The notes under the pieces were generated by a model, which worked only from the letters and a program-made list of their open reading frames with translations, did no database searches and was not told the DNA's origin. The position numbers were made by a program, and so were the translations under genes. Below, piece after piece: positions 34,801 through 46,104 of a DNA stretch of 47,055 bases (position 1 is the first letter of the stretch; each line of letters starts with the position of its first letter). This DNA is from Gonium pectorale (lineage: Eukaryota > Chlorophyta > Chlorophyceae > Chlamydomonadales > Volvocaceae): positions 1,028,916 to 1,075,970 of the forward strand of contig LSYV01000020.1 in assembly GCA_001584585.1 (NCBI GenBank), in the 5' to 3' direction.

Positions 34801-37657
34801 CTGACTTCCTGTCCCGCTGCCTGTCGCCGCCGTCGGGTCGCTCCGTGTCGGCTGCTGTGGGGCTGCTCCGCAACATCGGGGCCTTTGACGCGTCCGAGCA
34901 GCTGACCAGCCTGGGCCGCCACCTCAACCGCATGCCGATGGACCCGCGGGTCGGCAAGGCGCTGGTGTACGGCTGCATGCTGGGCTGCCTGGACCCCGTG
35001 CTCACGGTTACGGCCGCCATGGCGCACGGACGGCCCGTGTTCCTCAACCTGCAGGTGGGGCGGCGGGTTGGGCGTTGCGATGGGTGGGGCGGGGGAGGCG
35101 CGAGTCGAGGCCTTTCGTGTGCACGTCGGCTGCTAGGGCGGTACCAGCAGCGCCCCATTCGGGCGGGCTCTGGCTCATGCTGGGTTTGTTCACTGAGGAG
35201 GGTATGGTACTTTGGTTGCTTAGTGCGGGAGGGCCTGCAACTTCTTTTGGCGGTGCTGCTGGGCGGCGAGGCGTGAAGCCCCCACCGGGTGCGCCCGCGC
35301 GTGCATCCCGCAGAGCGCGGGCGAGGGCGTGGCGGCCGCCCGGGCGCAGCTGCTCAAGGCGGCGGTGGCGTCCAAGAGCGACCACATCGCGCTGGTGGCC
35401 GCGTACAACGCCTGGTGCAAGGCGGTCGACAAGGGTGAGCGAGCTTCCCCCTCGACGCCCAGGGATGCCAAGGGGGCCCCCATGGGGACGTTTGAACAAT
35501 GACACCTTGTTTCAGCCACGTGGCTGGGCGTCCCTGCTTTGCCTTGCTGCGTCACCTGCTCTTCCCGCGTTGCCTCCGTCTAAGCTTTGCATTGCTGCAG
35601 TGCTGTCCTGCCCGTCCCTGGCGACTCGCCGCTCTTCCGCCCATGCCGCTCGATGCCTTAACGCCCAAACATGAAGGGCTCACCCCCGCGTCCCCCAAAC
35701 TCCACCCCACCCCAACCCCACCCAGGCGGCCGCCAGGCGGGCTCGCACCTGTGCTCCGACTGCGGGCTGTCCGAGTCCTCCCTGGAAGCCATCCAGTCGG
35801 GCCGCGCCGAGTACGCGCGCGTGCTGGAGGAGCTGGGCTTCCTGGGCGACCAGGACGGCTGCGCGCGCGGCGGCTCGGCGGCGTCCGCCTGCCGCGCCGC
35901 CGCCAGCAGCCTGCCCGGCAGCGAGTGGCTTGCGGCGCCCGCCAACCGCAACGCCGGCAACGCGCGCTTCCTCAAGGCGGCGCTCTGCGCGGGCTTCTAC
36001 CCCTCGGTGCTGCGCGTGGACCACCCGCGCACCAAGTACAAGGAGGTGGGCGGGGCAGGGGCGGGCGGGGGTAATGAAGAAGGGAAATGGGTCGTGTCGC
36101 GGACACCGAGTCGCGTACTCAATAGAGGAACCTGTGGTGGTCTTGGTGTACTTGTAGATCGACCTGTGAAACTTCGACGTCAGCGACGAGCGAGCAGCGC
36201 TGCGGCGTACCTCCAGGGGCGGGGGGAGGGAGGTTGGGGGCGGGCCGCAGCACGTGGTGCTGGACTGCGGAAGGGTAGGAGAGCTCGCGGCGGACTTGAC
36301 GTGACGGGAGGCGCTCGCGGGCTGGGGGGCCGTTGGGCCCGCCGGGGCCGTTGGGGCCGTTGGGGGCCGTTGGGGGCCTGCTGGAAGGACCTCCCGCACG
36401 TGCCGTGCGGGCCGCCGGCGGTGGCTTGCACGGCGCGCGGCAATCCGCATGTGTTGGGGGTGAGATGAGCGGGGGTGTGCAATCAGTTAGGAGCGCGGGA
36501 GGGTGCCGTTTTGTGTTCCGCTGCGCACGCGCACGGAGCGCCTCGCAGCCTTGCAAGCTCTCATGTCTCACCACCACTACACCCACCCTTGCGCTTGGTC
36601 CTCGGCCTGCGGTCCTCGGCCTGCGGTCCTCGGCCTGCAGGTGTACGGCGGCGCAGAGGAGGCCGACTCGGACCCCAAGGACATCAAGTTCTTCGACCGC
36701 GAGAAGGGCCGCACCTTCATCCACCCCGGGTCGGTGGCCTTCACGGTCGGCAAGTTCGAGAGCGGCTGGCTGGTGTACACGCAGATGACCGAGGTGGGGG
36801 GGGCGCGGGGGGACCCAGGGTGGACCGGGGGATGTGGGGGGCGGGGGGTGGCATTAGGCGACACTACTGCGGCAATGCGACGCGCACGTTAGGAGGGACA
36901 CAGACTGTGTGCGTGCGTGCGTGCGTGGGGGTAAGGCGACACGGCCACACGCTACCTTGCTGCGTCGGAGCTCCAACTACGGTAGTTCCCGGCGGCGACG
37001 CGGCCCCATGGAGCACCGCACTCGTGTCCGCCGGCGCTCGCCGGGTACTGGCTGCTTCCCCCGCCTGCGCCTATGCCACCTGCCCCTCTGCCCCCCCTCT
37101 CCATATCGTTTCCCCCGCTTGCGCCCGCGCCCCCGCTCCCCGCACGCAGACCAGCAAGCTGTTTGTCCGCGAGGTGAGCATGGTGCCCGTGTACGCCATG
37201 CTGCTGTTTGGCGGCGAGATCAGCGTGGAGCACTCGGCGGGCCTGCTGCGCCTGGACGGCTGGGCAGAGTTCAAGGTAAGCGCGCGCGACTCCTGGAGGC
37301 CTTTGCCCAGCCTTTTCCCACGGCAACTGGAAGCCTTGTGGCCCCGCGCGGAATGGGGCGGCCTCGTCGGCAGATACGGCGCAGCCTCTTTGTCGACTGC
37401 CCGTTGCGCACCTGCCGCCCCGTGCCACTTACTGCGCTGCTGCCGCTCGCCCCCTTCCCCCAATCCTGACCCCAACCCCAACCCGCACCGCAACCCGTTT
37501 GCGTCAGGCCGCCCCCACGGTGGGCGTCATGGTCCGGGAGATGCGCTCCGAGCTTGACCGGCTGCTGGGCGCTAAGATCGCGGACCCGGGGCTGCCGCTG
37601 GCCAGCAACCGCATCGTGGCGGCCGTGGAGGAGCTGCTGTCCACCGACGGCTTCTGA
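25859..37657 (+). CDS. DHX57-type DEVH-box RNA helicase (C2H2, UBA, RWD)
   Basis: About 26 exons: 25859-25911, 25993-26086, 26213-26450, 26827-27062, 27271-27397, 27678-27850, 28190-28496, 28848-29036, 29227-29609, 29824-30176, a possible 7-nt exon 30344-30350, 30610-30804, 31074-31145, 31518-31697, 32024-32413, 32830-33000, 33344-33436, 33613-33699, 33839 into the gap, then 34276-34334, 34604-35054, 35314-35434, 35726-36045, 36641-36793, 37150-37275, 37508-37657. Phases agree throughout except across the gap (at least 1575 aa). In order: a C2H2 finger (CPYC...HIAKQH), Ala-rich linker, UBA-like helices ([16 protein letters not shown]), RWD ([13 protein letters not shown]), then motif [10 protein letters not shown], Ia [30 protein letters not shown], and the ratchet/OB C-terminus ([25 protein letters not shown]). 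The family unwinds or remodels RNA using ATP. The expected motif IV-V exon(s) fall in the N gap. Confidence 0.93.
27401..27443. repeat. 7-bp minisatellite (gggctgt)n in an intron
   Basis: About six units directly after a donor site of the helicase gene. Confidence 0.9.
28759..28820 (+). repeat. Dispersed repeat, second copy of 1784-1847
   Basis: Lies near the 3' end of the 28497-28847 intron of the helicase gene. It shares about 60 bp with the reverse strand of the element inside the nucleotidyltransferase pseudogene. Confidence 0.6.
33862..33881. other. Assembly gap (20 N) inside the helicase gene
   Basis: It starts 23 nt into an exon (33839 onward) and is followed by a G-rich simple repeat. 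The coding sequence for helicase motifs IV and V is absent from the assembled flanks. Confidence 0.99.
33882..33974. repeat. Purine-rich simple repeats (GGGGAG)n then (GCGGAA)n
   Basis: About 60 bp of GGGGAG/GGGGAA units followed by GGAAGC units, directly beside the gap and probably the cause of the assembly break. It could form G-quadruplex or triplex DNA. Confidence 0.95.
36597..36638. repeat. Three exact 14-bp units ending at a splice acceptor
   Basis: ggtcctcggcctgc repeats three times. The third copy runs directly into AG at 36639-36640, the acceptor of a helicase exon. Confidence 0.95.
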
Positions 37658-38476
37658 GCTGGGGGCGGGGGCCTTGAGTTGGATGCCTTCTTCAGTTGGA
37701 GAAGCCGGAGGCGCGGGTCGTGTGGGTCCGTAGAAGCCTGAGTGGCGAAATGTTCCTCTGATGGAAGGGAGGGAGCGGAGGCGGCGGGAGCGAGAGATGT
37801 TGGCAGTGGCGACGGAGGCAGGGCGTGCGTGGGCGCTGCGGCAGGGGTTGGGCGGGTGCGTGCGGGGCAGAGCGGAGTGGAGAGGAGATGAGAGCATGTG
37901 GTATGGACCCGAGGGGAGCGGAGTTGTTGACGGAGAGGATCGGAAACTGGTGCAACATGCGTGGGGGCTCAGGAATGGGTAGGAGAGATGAACCGGGGGC
38001 CACTTAACTGCTCGTGTGACGCCCTTCACCGTATCGCAAGCGTGTCGACGCGAACGGAGCAACGGAGCAGTTTTGCGCACGAGAGCTAGAGCACACTGCC
38101 GTGTCACCGTATGCCGCCAGGCGAGCACATCAACGGCGCAAAACTGGGTCCGGCTTTACCTGACACGTGACGCTGGGGACGGCCGTCCCCGTACACCTGA
38201 AAGGATGGCCCGATAGCACCCTGCACTTGCCCACGCGTGCGGCATGCTAAGCCTGCGATTGCACATACGGCGAACGTGATTGGCCCGGACAAGGTGCGTT
38301 TTATAGTGGGCATGTGTTGAGTACGGCGGTACAGTCTATGGTGCCAGCTGACGCTGTGCCGTAGGCGCGCGCTGTGGCAGCTGCGTCTAGCGCCGCCCAA
38401 TGCATGGAGGCATGCCAGCGCGCGCGTCGCATTGGCGGACCGGGCCGACTGCCCAGGAGATTCTCCACGCCAGTAA

Positions 38477-38481
38477 TTACA
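38477..38481 (-). promoter_or_regulatory. Candidate polyadenylation motif of the leftward gene at 39478-40866
   Basis: TGTAA on the minus strand, about 1.0 kb after the stop. Confidence 0.3.
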
Positions 38482-38502
38482 ATGCTCCGAAGTAACCGTA
38501 CG

Positions 38503-38507
38503 TGTAA
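38503..38507 (+). promoter_or_regulatory. Candidate polyadenylation motif of the helicase gene
   Basis: TGTAA 846 nt after the helicase stop. Confidence 0.35.
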
Positions 38508-39477
38508 AACCACCACCACTTTGCTTTTCTATCCGATGGACCAATGTCATGCCCGGTGCGGCAGGACCGCTCCCTCTAGCGTAGCCGCGCTTACGTACTT
38601 TCACCTCCGTCACCCGTGCACATAACAACGCCCTCCTGGCCGCCGTCCTGCACGCAGCGCCTGTCAGCGCCGCGCAAAACAAGAGGCCACGTGGCGGCAT
38701 CATGTCGTATAAAACCGTACGTGCAAGTCCACCCTTGCGGTTGTCGATGCATGCCGGTCGGTTCCAGCGACCCGTACATACCTCTCGCTTCGTACAAGAG
38801 AGAGTACGGCACCAAGACCGGGTCAAAATCTCGAGCACCAACACGCGGGTAAGGTGAAGCAACTCTTGTAGGCTGCCCTGCGGCACACAGGGCGCCGTGA
38901 CCTCAAACGCCCAAGAGGCCATCTGCTCGTTGTTCACGTACGTTCATTGACCCGCAGGTTCTCTCGTAACGTTGGCATGGCGTTACTCACGCTCGCCAAT
39001 ACCGGTACGGGCACGCACGTCGTTAAGTACGACGTAAGAGCGTGATTTCCATGTAGCGCACCACCGCCACCCGTAGCCCGCGTGTCACATGCGCCACCTG
39101 GAGCCGCATGTTGTCGCGTGCACGTCCCGTCTGGGCGTGGACACAACGGGGCCTCCCTGCCCTCCTGTAAACCTCCCAGCGTAGTGCCCGCGTGCCCACA
39201 CCCACCATTCCCACCATTCAGTCCCCGCAGTGCCGCCCGGTATCCTCCATTGCGCGCCCGCTCCCATGCGCCTCCCGCGCGCCACACTCTTTGCGTTGGA
39301 GCCTCCTCAGTCCCCCGGCAACCCGCTCATTTGCTGGGGGCAAAGGCCAACCCATCGCAGCGCTGCCAAATGCCACCACCTTAGGAGCGCCTCGCCCCCG
39401 CGGTACCGGAAAAGAATCCCGCCTGCGCAATTGCTGCCCTCCACCCGTCCTCATGCGCCTCGCTCGCGCCCTCGCCC

Positions 39478-40866
39478 TCACACCGTGCGGCTGACAAAGG
39501 CGAGACGCAGCCCGTCGAAGCCGTGCGTCTCAATCAGGTGCGCCTTGTGCTGGATGAGGCGCAGGTAGGCCTCGTACGCCACCCAGAAGTGGTGCACGTT
39601 GGAGGAGTGGGTGCTGGCCACGGTGCCGCGCAGCCACGACAGCTGCTCGCGTCGGGTAGGGCCGGAGGGGCGCGCAGCAGGGGAGGCAGGGTGGGTAGTT
39701 CAGTTGGGCCTTAGGCGCGTCGACAAGCACGACTATTGGGAGGGCACGGAGCTACGGGCAAGAAACCAGGTACGTGAGGGCAAGCCAGCTTGCAAGCGCT
39801 TGCGTGACGGGTCCGGTAGCTGTCAGGGCAACGGATTCGGCACGGCACCAACAGTGCAAGCTGCGAGGTGCTTTGCGCCGACCGGGCGGCTGCTCGGGCA
39901 CCAGCTTTCGCAAGCGGCTCCCCGTGCAAGTCGGGACTCGGGGGGAGCAGCTGGGGCGGCACGCGCACCTGGTGGTCAAAGAACGCAATGGTGCCGTACG
40001 TCGCGTCCGACGCCAGGCGCGTGACCGGGCTGGTCCACCAGTTCGCCGTCTCCTCGGTCCAGCGCATGTAGGGCTGCAGGAAGCCGGGGGTCAGGAAGGA
40101 CAGCACCTGCGCGCGCATCCAGGGTCGCACAGGAAAACATGTAGGTTCTGACCCATGGGTCGGCACGTGCTCATCGTGTAGTGCAGTAAATTACTGTTCC
40201 AGGTAGTTACCGACCGCCCGTTGCAAATAAGGCACCACATCCCACTACCACAATGTAACCACAAACGCCGGAATAAGGATGTGGTCCGTCCACGAACTGC
40301 CGGCACGGCCAACACGGTGCCCAGCGGGCCGATTCCCACCGCGTGTCCCCCCGCCGCCGCTGCGTCAAACTCACCCGCCAGGGCAGCGTGACAAACCACG
40401 TGAGCGTGCTCCAGTACCAAACGATGGACGACCACAGCCACTGAAGGCTGCGCAGCGGGGGCCGCTGCACGCCGCCCTTGACCCCGGCGCCGGCACCGGT
40501 GCCGTATGGGCCGTGCGAGGACGGGGGCGGCGCGGTCGAGGCAGCGATGCCGCCCGCTTGCTGCGAGCCGTAGTGCGCCCGGGGGTTGATTGTGTCCATT
40601 ATTCCGGGGCTGCGGGTTGCCGTTGCGGAGGCCAGTGGGTCTGTGAACGTTGCCTCGGGGCTGGCGACCTGTGGGTCGGCTCCAGGCGCCTCGTCAGCGA
40701 CTGCCGCTGGCAGCAAGTTGGCCTCGTCCTCAAAGCCCGCGGGCGGCAGTTCGACGCCCTTGCCCGCGCTGCGAAAGTGCTGGTAGTGCGGCCGATGCTC
40801 TGTGGGGTGCGAGAGGCCGAGAGGCGGCCTGTGGTGGTAATGCTGGTGATGTGCAGTCGGCAGCAT
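39478..40866 (-). CDS. Small protein paralogous to its divergent neighbour; possible REF/SRPP-like
   Basis: Three exons, 40866-40375, 40106-39969 and 39645-39478, join at phase 0 to give 265 aa. Residues 1 to about 140 are a low-complexity, Pro/Ala/His-rich extension. The longest-frame start at 40866 is uncertain, and an internal Met at about 40605 is an alternative. A Trp-rich hydrophobic segment follows (LQWLWSSIVWYWSTLTWFV), then an acidic/aromatic block (RWTEETANWWTSPVTRLASD) and a C-terminal helix (LIQHKAHLIETHGFDGL). These blocks align with the rightward gene at 41152-42605, and one intron position and phase is shared. The last codons may instead be a donor (GTGTGAGG), in which case more exons lie further left. 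No firm family was found; see the neighbour for a weak REF/SRPP hint. Confidence 0.6.
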
Positions 40867-41151
40867 AGGAATAGATGCTAAGCGTTACACCAAGATGGAT
40901 GAGCGGCCCGGAAGGCGCCGGAGGTCGGAATTCCCTCAGTCCAAAGCGCAGCCCGTACAGGCCCGCGCGGGGACTTGACCCTTGCGTCACCGCTGCTCAC
41001 CCAGCACTCCCAGGCCTCTCTGCCAAACCGCTGCTCACCGTGTAACACCGCAGCAGGCATATCCACAGCGATTGCGACCTAGCGAACCACCGCGACCCCT
41101 CGCGTTTGAGCGTTACGCGCATAGGCACGCCGCCTGAGCAACAGAGCAGCA
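40867..41151. promoter_or_regulatory. Short divergent promoter region between two paralogous genes
   Basis: Only 285 bp separate the two start codons, if the leftward gene starts at 40866, so a shared bidirectional promoter is likely. No core element was recognised. Confidence 0.45.
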
Positions 41152-42605
41152 ATGGCGACCATTACCCGCCCCATCTATGACAAAAAATACCCCGCGCTTA
41201 AGCGCTTTTCGTGGCCCTGGCGCATCCTTGCCACCTACACGACCTTCATCACCTGGTAAGCGCTTCGCGCACCTGCAGCTGCGCGCGCCTTTGCCCTCTT
41301 TGGCTGCGCGGCATGGCTGTGTACATGAAAACCTGCATCGGCGTTCCGCTGGCGGAAGTGTCTTGCGACGGCTTTGGAACTGCGTAAGCGTTGGCGAGAC
41401 GCCGGGCGGCGGCGCATGGCACATGCCGGCGACAAACTTGTGGAGCCCTTGGCTTCGCCCAAGGAGGAAACATTGCTCAATTAAGGCGGTGGCATCGGAG
41501 AGTAGCGGGAACCGTCCCACGGGTCGCTGCGACGCCCTCTCGCCTTTCCGCGGGCATCCCTCGCAGGGCCATTTCGACGCCTTGGCTCCTGATCCGCTCC
41601 CTGGCGCCATACAACTTCCAGGTGAGGTTCTTCTTCAAGCACTTGCAGATCTGCCTCTGCCCGCTGCTGCCTCGTGTGCGGATTGCTGCGGTGGCTGATT
41701 TCTTCGTTTCACTTGATGGCCCCTTTGCAGGACAACCTGGCATCCGTGGAGAAGACGTTCTTCGACTTTGTGACGCCGATCGTGAACTTCGTGCAGGTGC
41801 GCTTTGAGCCATGATGTCGCTCAAGGACGCCGTGCCGTTGCGAACCCTGGAGTCTGCGGCGCTTGCCCACCTAGAAAGGACGTCACTGACCGATCTCATG
41901 TCATTCCCGCAGGACACAGCCTTCAAGTTCTTCGCTATTGCGGACAACACCGTAAGCGGGGTCTTCCGGCGCGAATGACCATATCATGGAGCCTTCATGG
42001 GCTTTGACCCTCCGTGTGGCATAACACTCTGCTTCCTTTCCGCTGTAACTTTGGGACGCCGTCATGTTCACATGCCGTACGGTTGTCTACTGGCTGCTCC
42101 GCGTCACGCCCACGCAGACCGACTGGGCCATCAACACCGCGACGCACATCTACAACAACAACCTCAAGGGCTTCGAGACCGGCTTTGAGAACCTGCTCAA
42201 CAACGTGGAGCACCGCGTGCGCATCCTCAAGGTGCCTTGCGTGCCACACAGCCAAGGGATGCTATGCTTTCTCGCGCAGCACTCCGCAGCAGCACATTTC
42301 GCACCTCGCGCTTTACATATGTGTACAAGGGGGTCCCTGGTTCCGGCCTTCCTCGCCATGTTGAACGAGCATTCCTCGTTGCCCGACGTTGGACGTATCT
42401 TGCTTGCCTCAAGCCCCTAGCTTCTTGTCCCGGCTTGACGCTGACGCGCAGCTCGCCGCGGCCCTGTCCCCCGCTCCCACGTTGGCTACCTCTGCAGGAC
42501 GAGGGCCTGAACGGCATCCCCAAGGCCCTCTCCTTCGACGTGCACACCCCCGCCGTCCAGAAGACCCCGTTGGTCGGGACGCTTGCCGGGGAGAAGCTAT
42601 CGTAA
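41152..42605 (+). CDS. 161-aa protein, possible REF/SRPP (lipid-droplet-associated) relative
   Basis: Six exons with good splice sites and consistent phases: 41152-41255, 41567-41621, 41731-41796, 41913-41951, 42118-42231, 42498-42605. The protein has a basic N-terminus, a hydrophobic/aromatic stretch (residues about 22-50), then amphipathic helices. Residues from about 56 on (SVEKTFFDFVTPIVNF, then a spaced D..F....AD pattern) align without gaps to the conserved core of the REF/SRPP family as I recall it (VExTVKxVVxPVYxKFxDVP). That family in land plants coats lipid droplets and rubber particles. The resemblance is weak and unverified, so the role is a suggestion only. It lies head to head with a paralogue. 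There is no signal peptide and no clear full-length transmembrane helix. Confidence 0.8.
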
Positions 42606-44040
42606 ACACCTCCTTTGCACGTTGACGCCGCCGTACACATGGAGGCCAGAGAGTTTATGCATCGCGAGTGGCGTAATAGGAGTTGTGGCATGAGAGCGCG
42701 CACATCCCGCGTAACTATGCAATGATGCACGCATCGGTGCATTCCGCTCCCGGGGTTGCTTGTCTTATTGTTTCTTGCCTCGAGCGCCACCTTGCTGTGA
42801 GGTAGTAGCCGGTGGTGTGTAGGCACGAGTTGATCCCATAGTTGCTTGCATTCTTTGTGTGCAAACCCCGTATGTGGGCACATGCAGGCGTCGTGTTCGC
42901 TTCTTGAGCGTTCTTTCTAGGTCGCCATGTTGGAATAGCTTTGCTGGGTGTGAGGCCCCGGGAGGTGCACGGCGTACGAGTGGGCTTGCACCTTGGGGTA
43001 TTTCGTTGGCGGTTGCGGTTAGCTAAACATATGGCAGAGAACGCCCAGCCCCGTGACTCTTGGAACGGCGCGGCATGCGTAGGCGGAGGTGAATGACGGA
43101 TGTACGCTATGCAAGCCTATAGATGAGTATGAATCTTCAACCATGGCGTGATTGCATGGGGACTAGCCAACTTTGCGTGAGGCGTTAATCTGGCCTGTAA
43201 TACTGGACATCACGCGATGTATACAATTGTGCACCGGCCGATTGCCCGTAAGGACAGGCGCCCGTCCATATTTGACCGTTTAGTATGGAGTAAATCTGTC
43301 GCGCTGCCCACCAGGACAGGCTAGAACCACCACCACACACCCGCCCTCAGCGCCATGCCAATACATGCCGTCGCCCTGCACGCAAGTGCCCTACCTTCGC
43401 CCATTCCGCTGACCTGCATACCAGGGAACCCGTGCAGAGGTCGATATTGCCGAACACCACAAAACACACGAACACTGTGTGCGGTGCAAAATCCCTCCCA
43501 AGCCGTTCGCTACAAGTGCATTGCCTGTTGACGACCGCCTCGCAGCGCCGTGTAGGACACAAATGCACGAAATAAGTTTGGCGGACCTGATCATTTCTGC
43601 TGTCAGTAAACGGACGTAGGGGAGACATAACGAAAACTACCATACCACAGGCCACACCATGCCGCCACCGAGCCCCAGACATGCGGGACACTGCACACAC
43701 GCCCCGGGGCGCTAACGAGCAGCCTACTGCATGCTCATCACCATGTTCAATACGAGTTTGTGACCTGCATGATGTGGATTCACGGCAGTAGTGGATGCGA
43801 TTGCAAAAGCTCGAAATGATCGAACAGCAAGTGGCACACAGACACGTCCACCCGACGACGTAAGGACGGGGCTCGCCCCTCTCAGCACGGTGCGCGCCAC
43901 CCATCCTCTCGACAAACACACCGGCCAAGGGATCGCGTTCCTTGAGCGCGCCCGGAGAATAGGATAGGAACTAGTCAGCAACGCCGCCTCGCCGTTTCAA
44001 GCCGACATTAGAGTTCCAAGAAAAACCTGCCGTGACGAGG
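42606..44040. other. Convergent intergenic region
   Basis: No gene recognised. A leftward open frame of 193 codons (43347-43928) lacks family features and splice context. The region should contain the 3' UTRs of the flanking genes. Confidence 0.45.
43196..43200 (+). promoter_or_regulatory. Candidate polyadenylation motif of the 161-aa protein gene
   Basis: TGTAA 591 nt after the stop, a typical volvocine 3' UTR length. Confidence 0.45.
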
Positions 44041-46104
44041 CTACGCGGTCCGTACCCTTGAGGACCCTTCCGCGCCCGCGCCCGTTGCTGCTGCCGTTCG
44101 CACCGGCACGTGGTGCGTGTAGAAGTCCGAGGCGGCAAAGATGGCTCCCGGCCTGCGGAACGCCTCGGCGGCCTCCCGTATCAGCCCCGTGACCGCCCAG
44201 GACTGCTGCTCCAGCTCCCGCTGCGTTGCCTGGCGGTTGCTGCGGGTCTCCAGCTCCTGCGGGGCCGAGCAAGGAGGTGCGCGTGCCGATGCGTCACTGA
44301 ATGTATTCAACGGGAGCAGGAGTTGTGACCGGGGGCCGCGTCCTTAAGCCAACGCTCAGGGCATTTCACGGGCGCTGTTTCGCGCTGAACAGCAACGTGC
44401 CAACCCTGCTGCCTGACATGCAACGCCCCCAACTGGCACCGCCTCCGCGTGCAAGTCATGGCTTGCGTACCTCCGGCCGCCCATGCCAGTAAATATTGCA
44501 ACTACGTTTTCCCCGCCCACCCGCCAGACCTGTCAGACGCCCCTGCTCCTGGGCCCGCGCACCTTGGGCCCCTCCCGGTACCGCGCGCTGAAGTGCGTGA
44601 GCACCAGCTGCCTCGCGCCCACCGCAGCCGCGAAGGCGCCGGCCATGCGCCCGGTGCTGTGCTGGGCGATGCGCGCCTTGTCCTCCATGCCGGCCGCAAA
44701 GGTGGCCTCGTGGGACAGGACGTCGCAGCCGGCGGCCAGCGGGGCGATGGCGCGGGAGGACACCGTGTCGCCCATGACCACCACCTGAGGTCGGGCCCGC
44801 GGGCGACAGCAGGCAGTTCATCGCAAGGCCCCGAGTCACAGGATCGGAGGGATGAGGCTAGAGGTTTAATGCACATGACGGAAGGGCCGACAGTTACGAA
44901 GAGGAGGGTGCCGGCGCCCCAAACAAACTTAACCACTTGCGCAACCACCTGATAACGCCCTTCCATCCGGTCTTTGGCCCTCTGCCCGCTGCCAACCGCA
45001 CCCCGCCGCCTCACCTTGCGCCTCTTGGCTCCCTCCTGCGCGGGCTGGCGCTCCCTGAATACGTACCCCCAGCAGGCCACTCGGTGCTGCAGCTGCGCCG
45101 CCCGCACCTCCACACCCGCGCAGCCGGGCAGCTCCCAAAACAGCCCCTCAGCTGCCACGAACGGCCGCCGCCAGCCGGGCGCGCCGTTGCTGCCCAGGGG
45201 AGAGTTCTGCTCGTCCAAATCCTCGTCCATGCTGCTGTACAGGTCGGCTTCCGAGTCGCTGCCGCTGCCGGCTCTGAGACCGCCGCGCGCGGCCGGGTGG
45301 CTCCGGGGCGGGTACCAGATCTCCTCCAGCCGGTCCACTCGGTCCGCCACTGCCTCCACCGCCGCCTGGCATACACAGGGACCAGGGGAGGTCGGGCGCT
45401 AAGAGCCGCGAAGGGAGCGTCGCCTCCCGCACTGTGCCCGCCCATGCCATGCGTCCCATTCACCAAGCAGCATCCTCCTCACGTCCTCAGCCTCTGCAGA
45501 GACAGGGCAGCACCCGGTCATCCTCATCAAGGCAGCACAGCACACCGCCCCGCGCCCCCACCTGCAGCTCCGGCGTCTCGCGCACCAGCCGCGGAGCCAG
45601 CCGCTGCACCAGAATGCCGCCGCCGCCGCCCGCCGCCGCGCTCCCCTGTGTTACCGCCGCTGCCGCGGCCCGCGCCGCCTGCCTGCCCTGCGCCCCCCGC
45701 TGCCGGCTGTCCAGCGCCTCGCCCAGCGGCCGCGGCGGGTGCGCCGAGGCGGGTGAGCATACCAGCTCCGTAACCATGATGGGCAGCCGCAGCTGCTGCG
45801 CCTGGCCGGTCACCAGCAGCGACGCGCGGAGCAGCTCCTGCAGGCGTCAGGGCGTGACAGAGAACGGCCGGGCTTAGCGGCTAGTCATCTACGAATCAGC
45901 CAAACCATCCAGGCACTTGCCAGTGTGATACTGGTGCGATTCGGTGCGGTACCGACGCTGCTTACCGCTAGGCCGGGCGGCCCGTAGACGTGGTTCCGCT
46001 GGCGCGCCGGGTCCGTCTGCGATGCCGCCTTGGCCTCGTCCAGCAAGGCCAGCGCCGCCCCCAGTCCGAAGCAGTGGTCGCCGTGCATGTGCGTGATGAA
46101 GATG
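44041..46104 (-). CDS. tRNase Z (ELAC-type), C-terminal part
   Basis: Five exons are visible: 46104-45966, 45837-45562, 45365-45015, 44784-44563, 44256-44041, with in-phase canonical introns. The first opens with IFITHMHGDHCFGLG, the metallo-beta-lactamase HxHxDH zinc motif of tRNase Z. It is followed by YGPPGLA, a GYVF block (LQHRVACWGYVFRE), MGDT, HEATF and LTHFSARY, all in family order. The enzyme cleaves the 3' trailer of pre-tRNA. The N-terminal exon(s) with the earlier strand and substrate-binding parts lie beyond the right edge, because the acceptor at 46105-46110 has no coding exon between it and 47055. Gly/Ala and acidic inserts (exons ending 45562 and 45015) are probably algal expansions. 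Nuclear, mitochondrial or plastid targeting cannot be judged without the N-terminus. Confidence 0.9.

Larger units (their letters stand above)
37658..39477. other. Convergent intergenic region
   Basis: Lies between the stop codons of the helicase (+) and the next leftward gene. No further gene was recognised. Probable 3' UTRs of both genes meet near 38.5 kb, where opposing TGTAA motifs lie about 20 bp apart. Confidence 0.45.

Noticed and set aside
39719..39780. Rightward segment VDKHDYWEGTELRARNQ followed by a good donor GTACGTGAG
   Set aside because: Isolated. It lies in an intron of the leftward gene, whose exons are supported by paralogy, and no rightward acceptor or further exon was found.
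43347..43928. 193-codon leftward open frame in the intergenic region
   Set aside because: Composition is unlike the genes here, with no motifs and no homologous copy.
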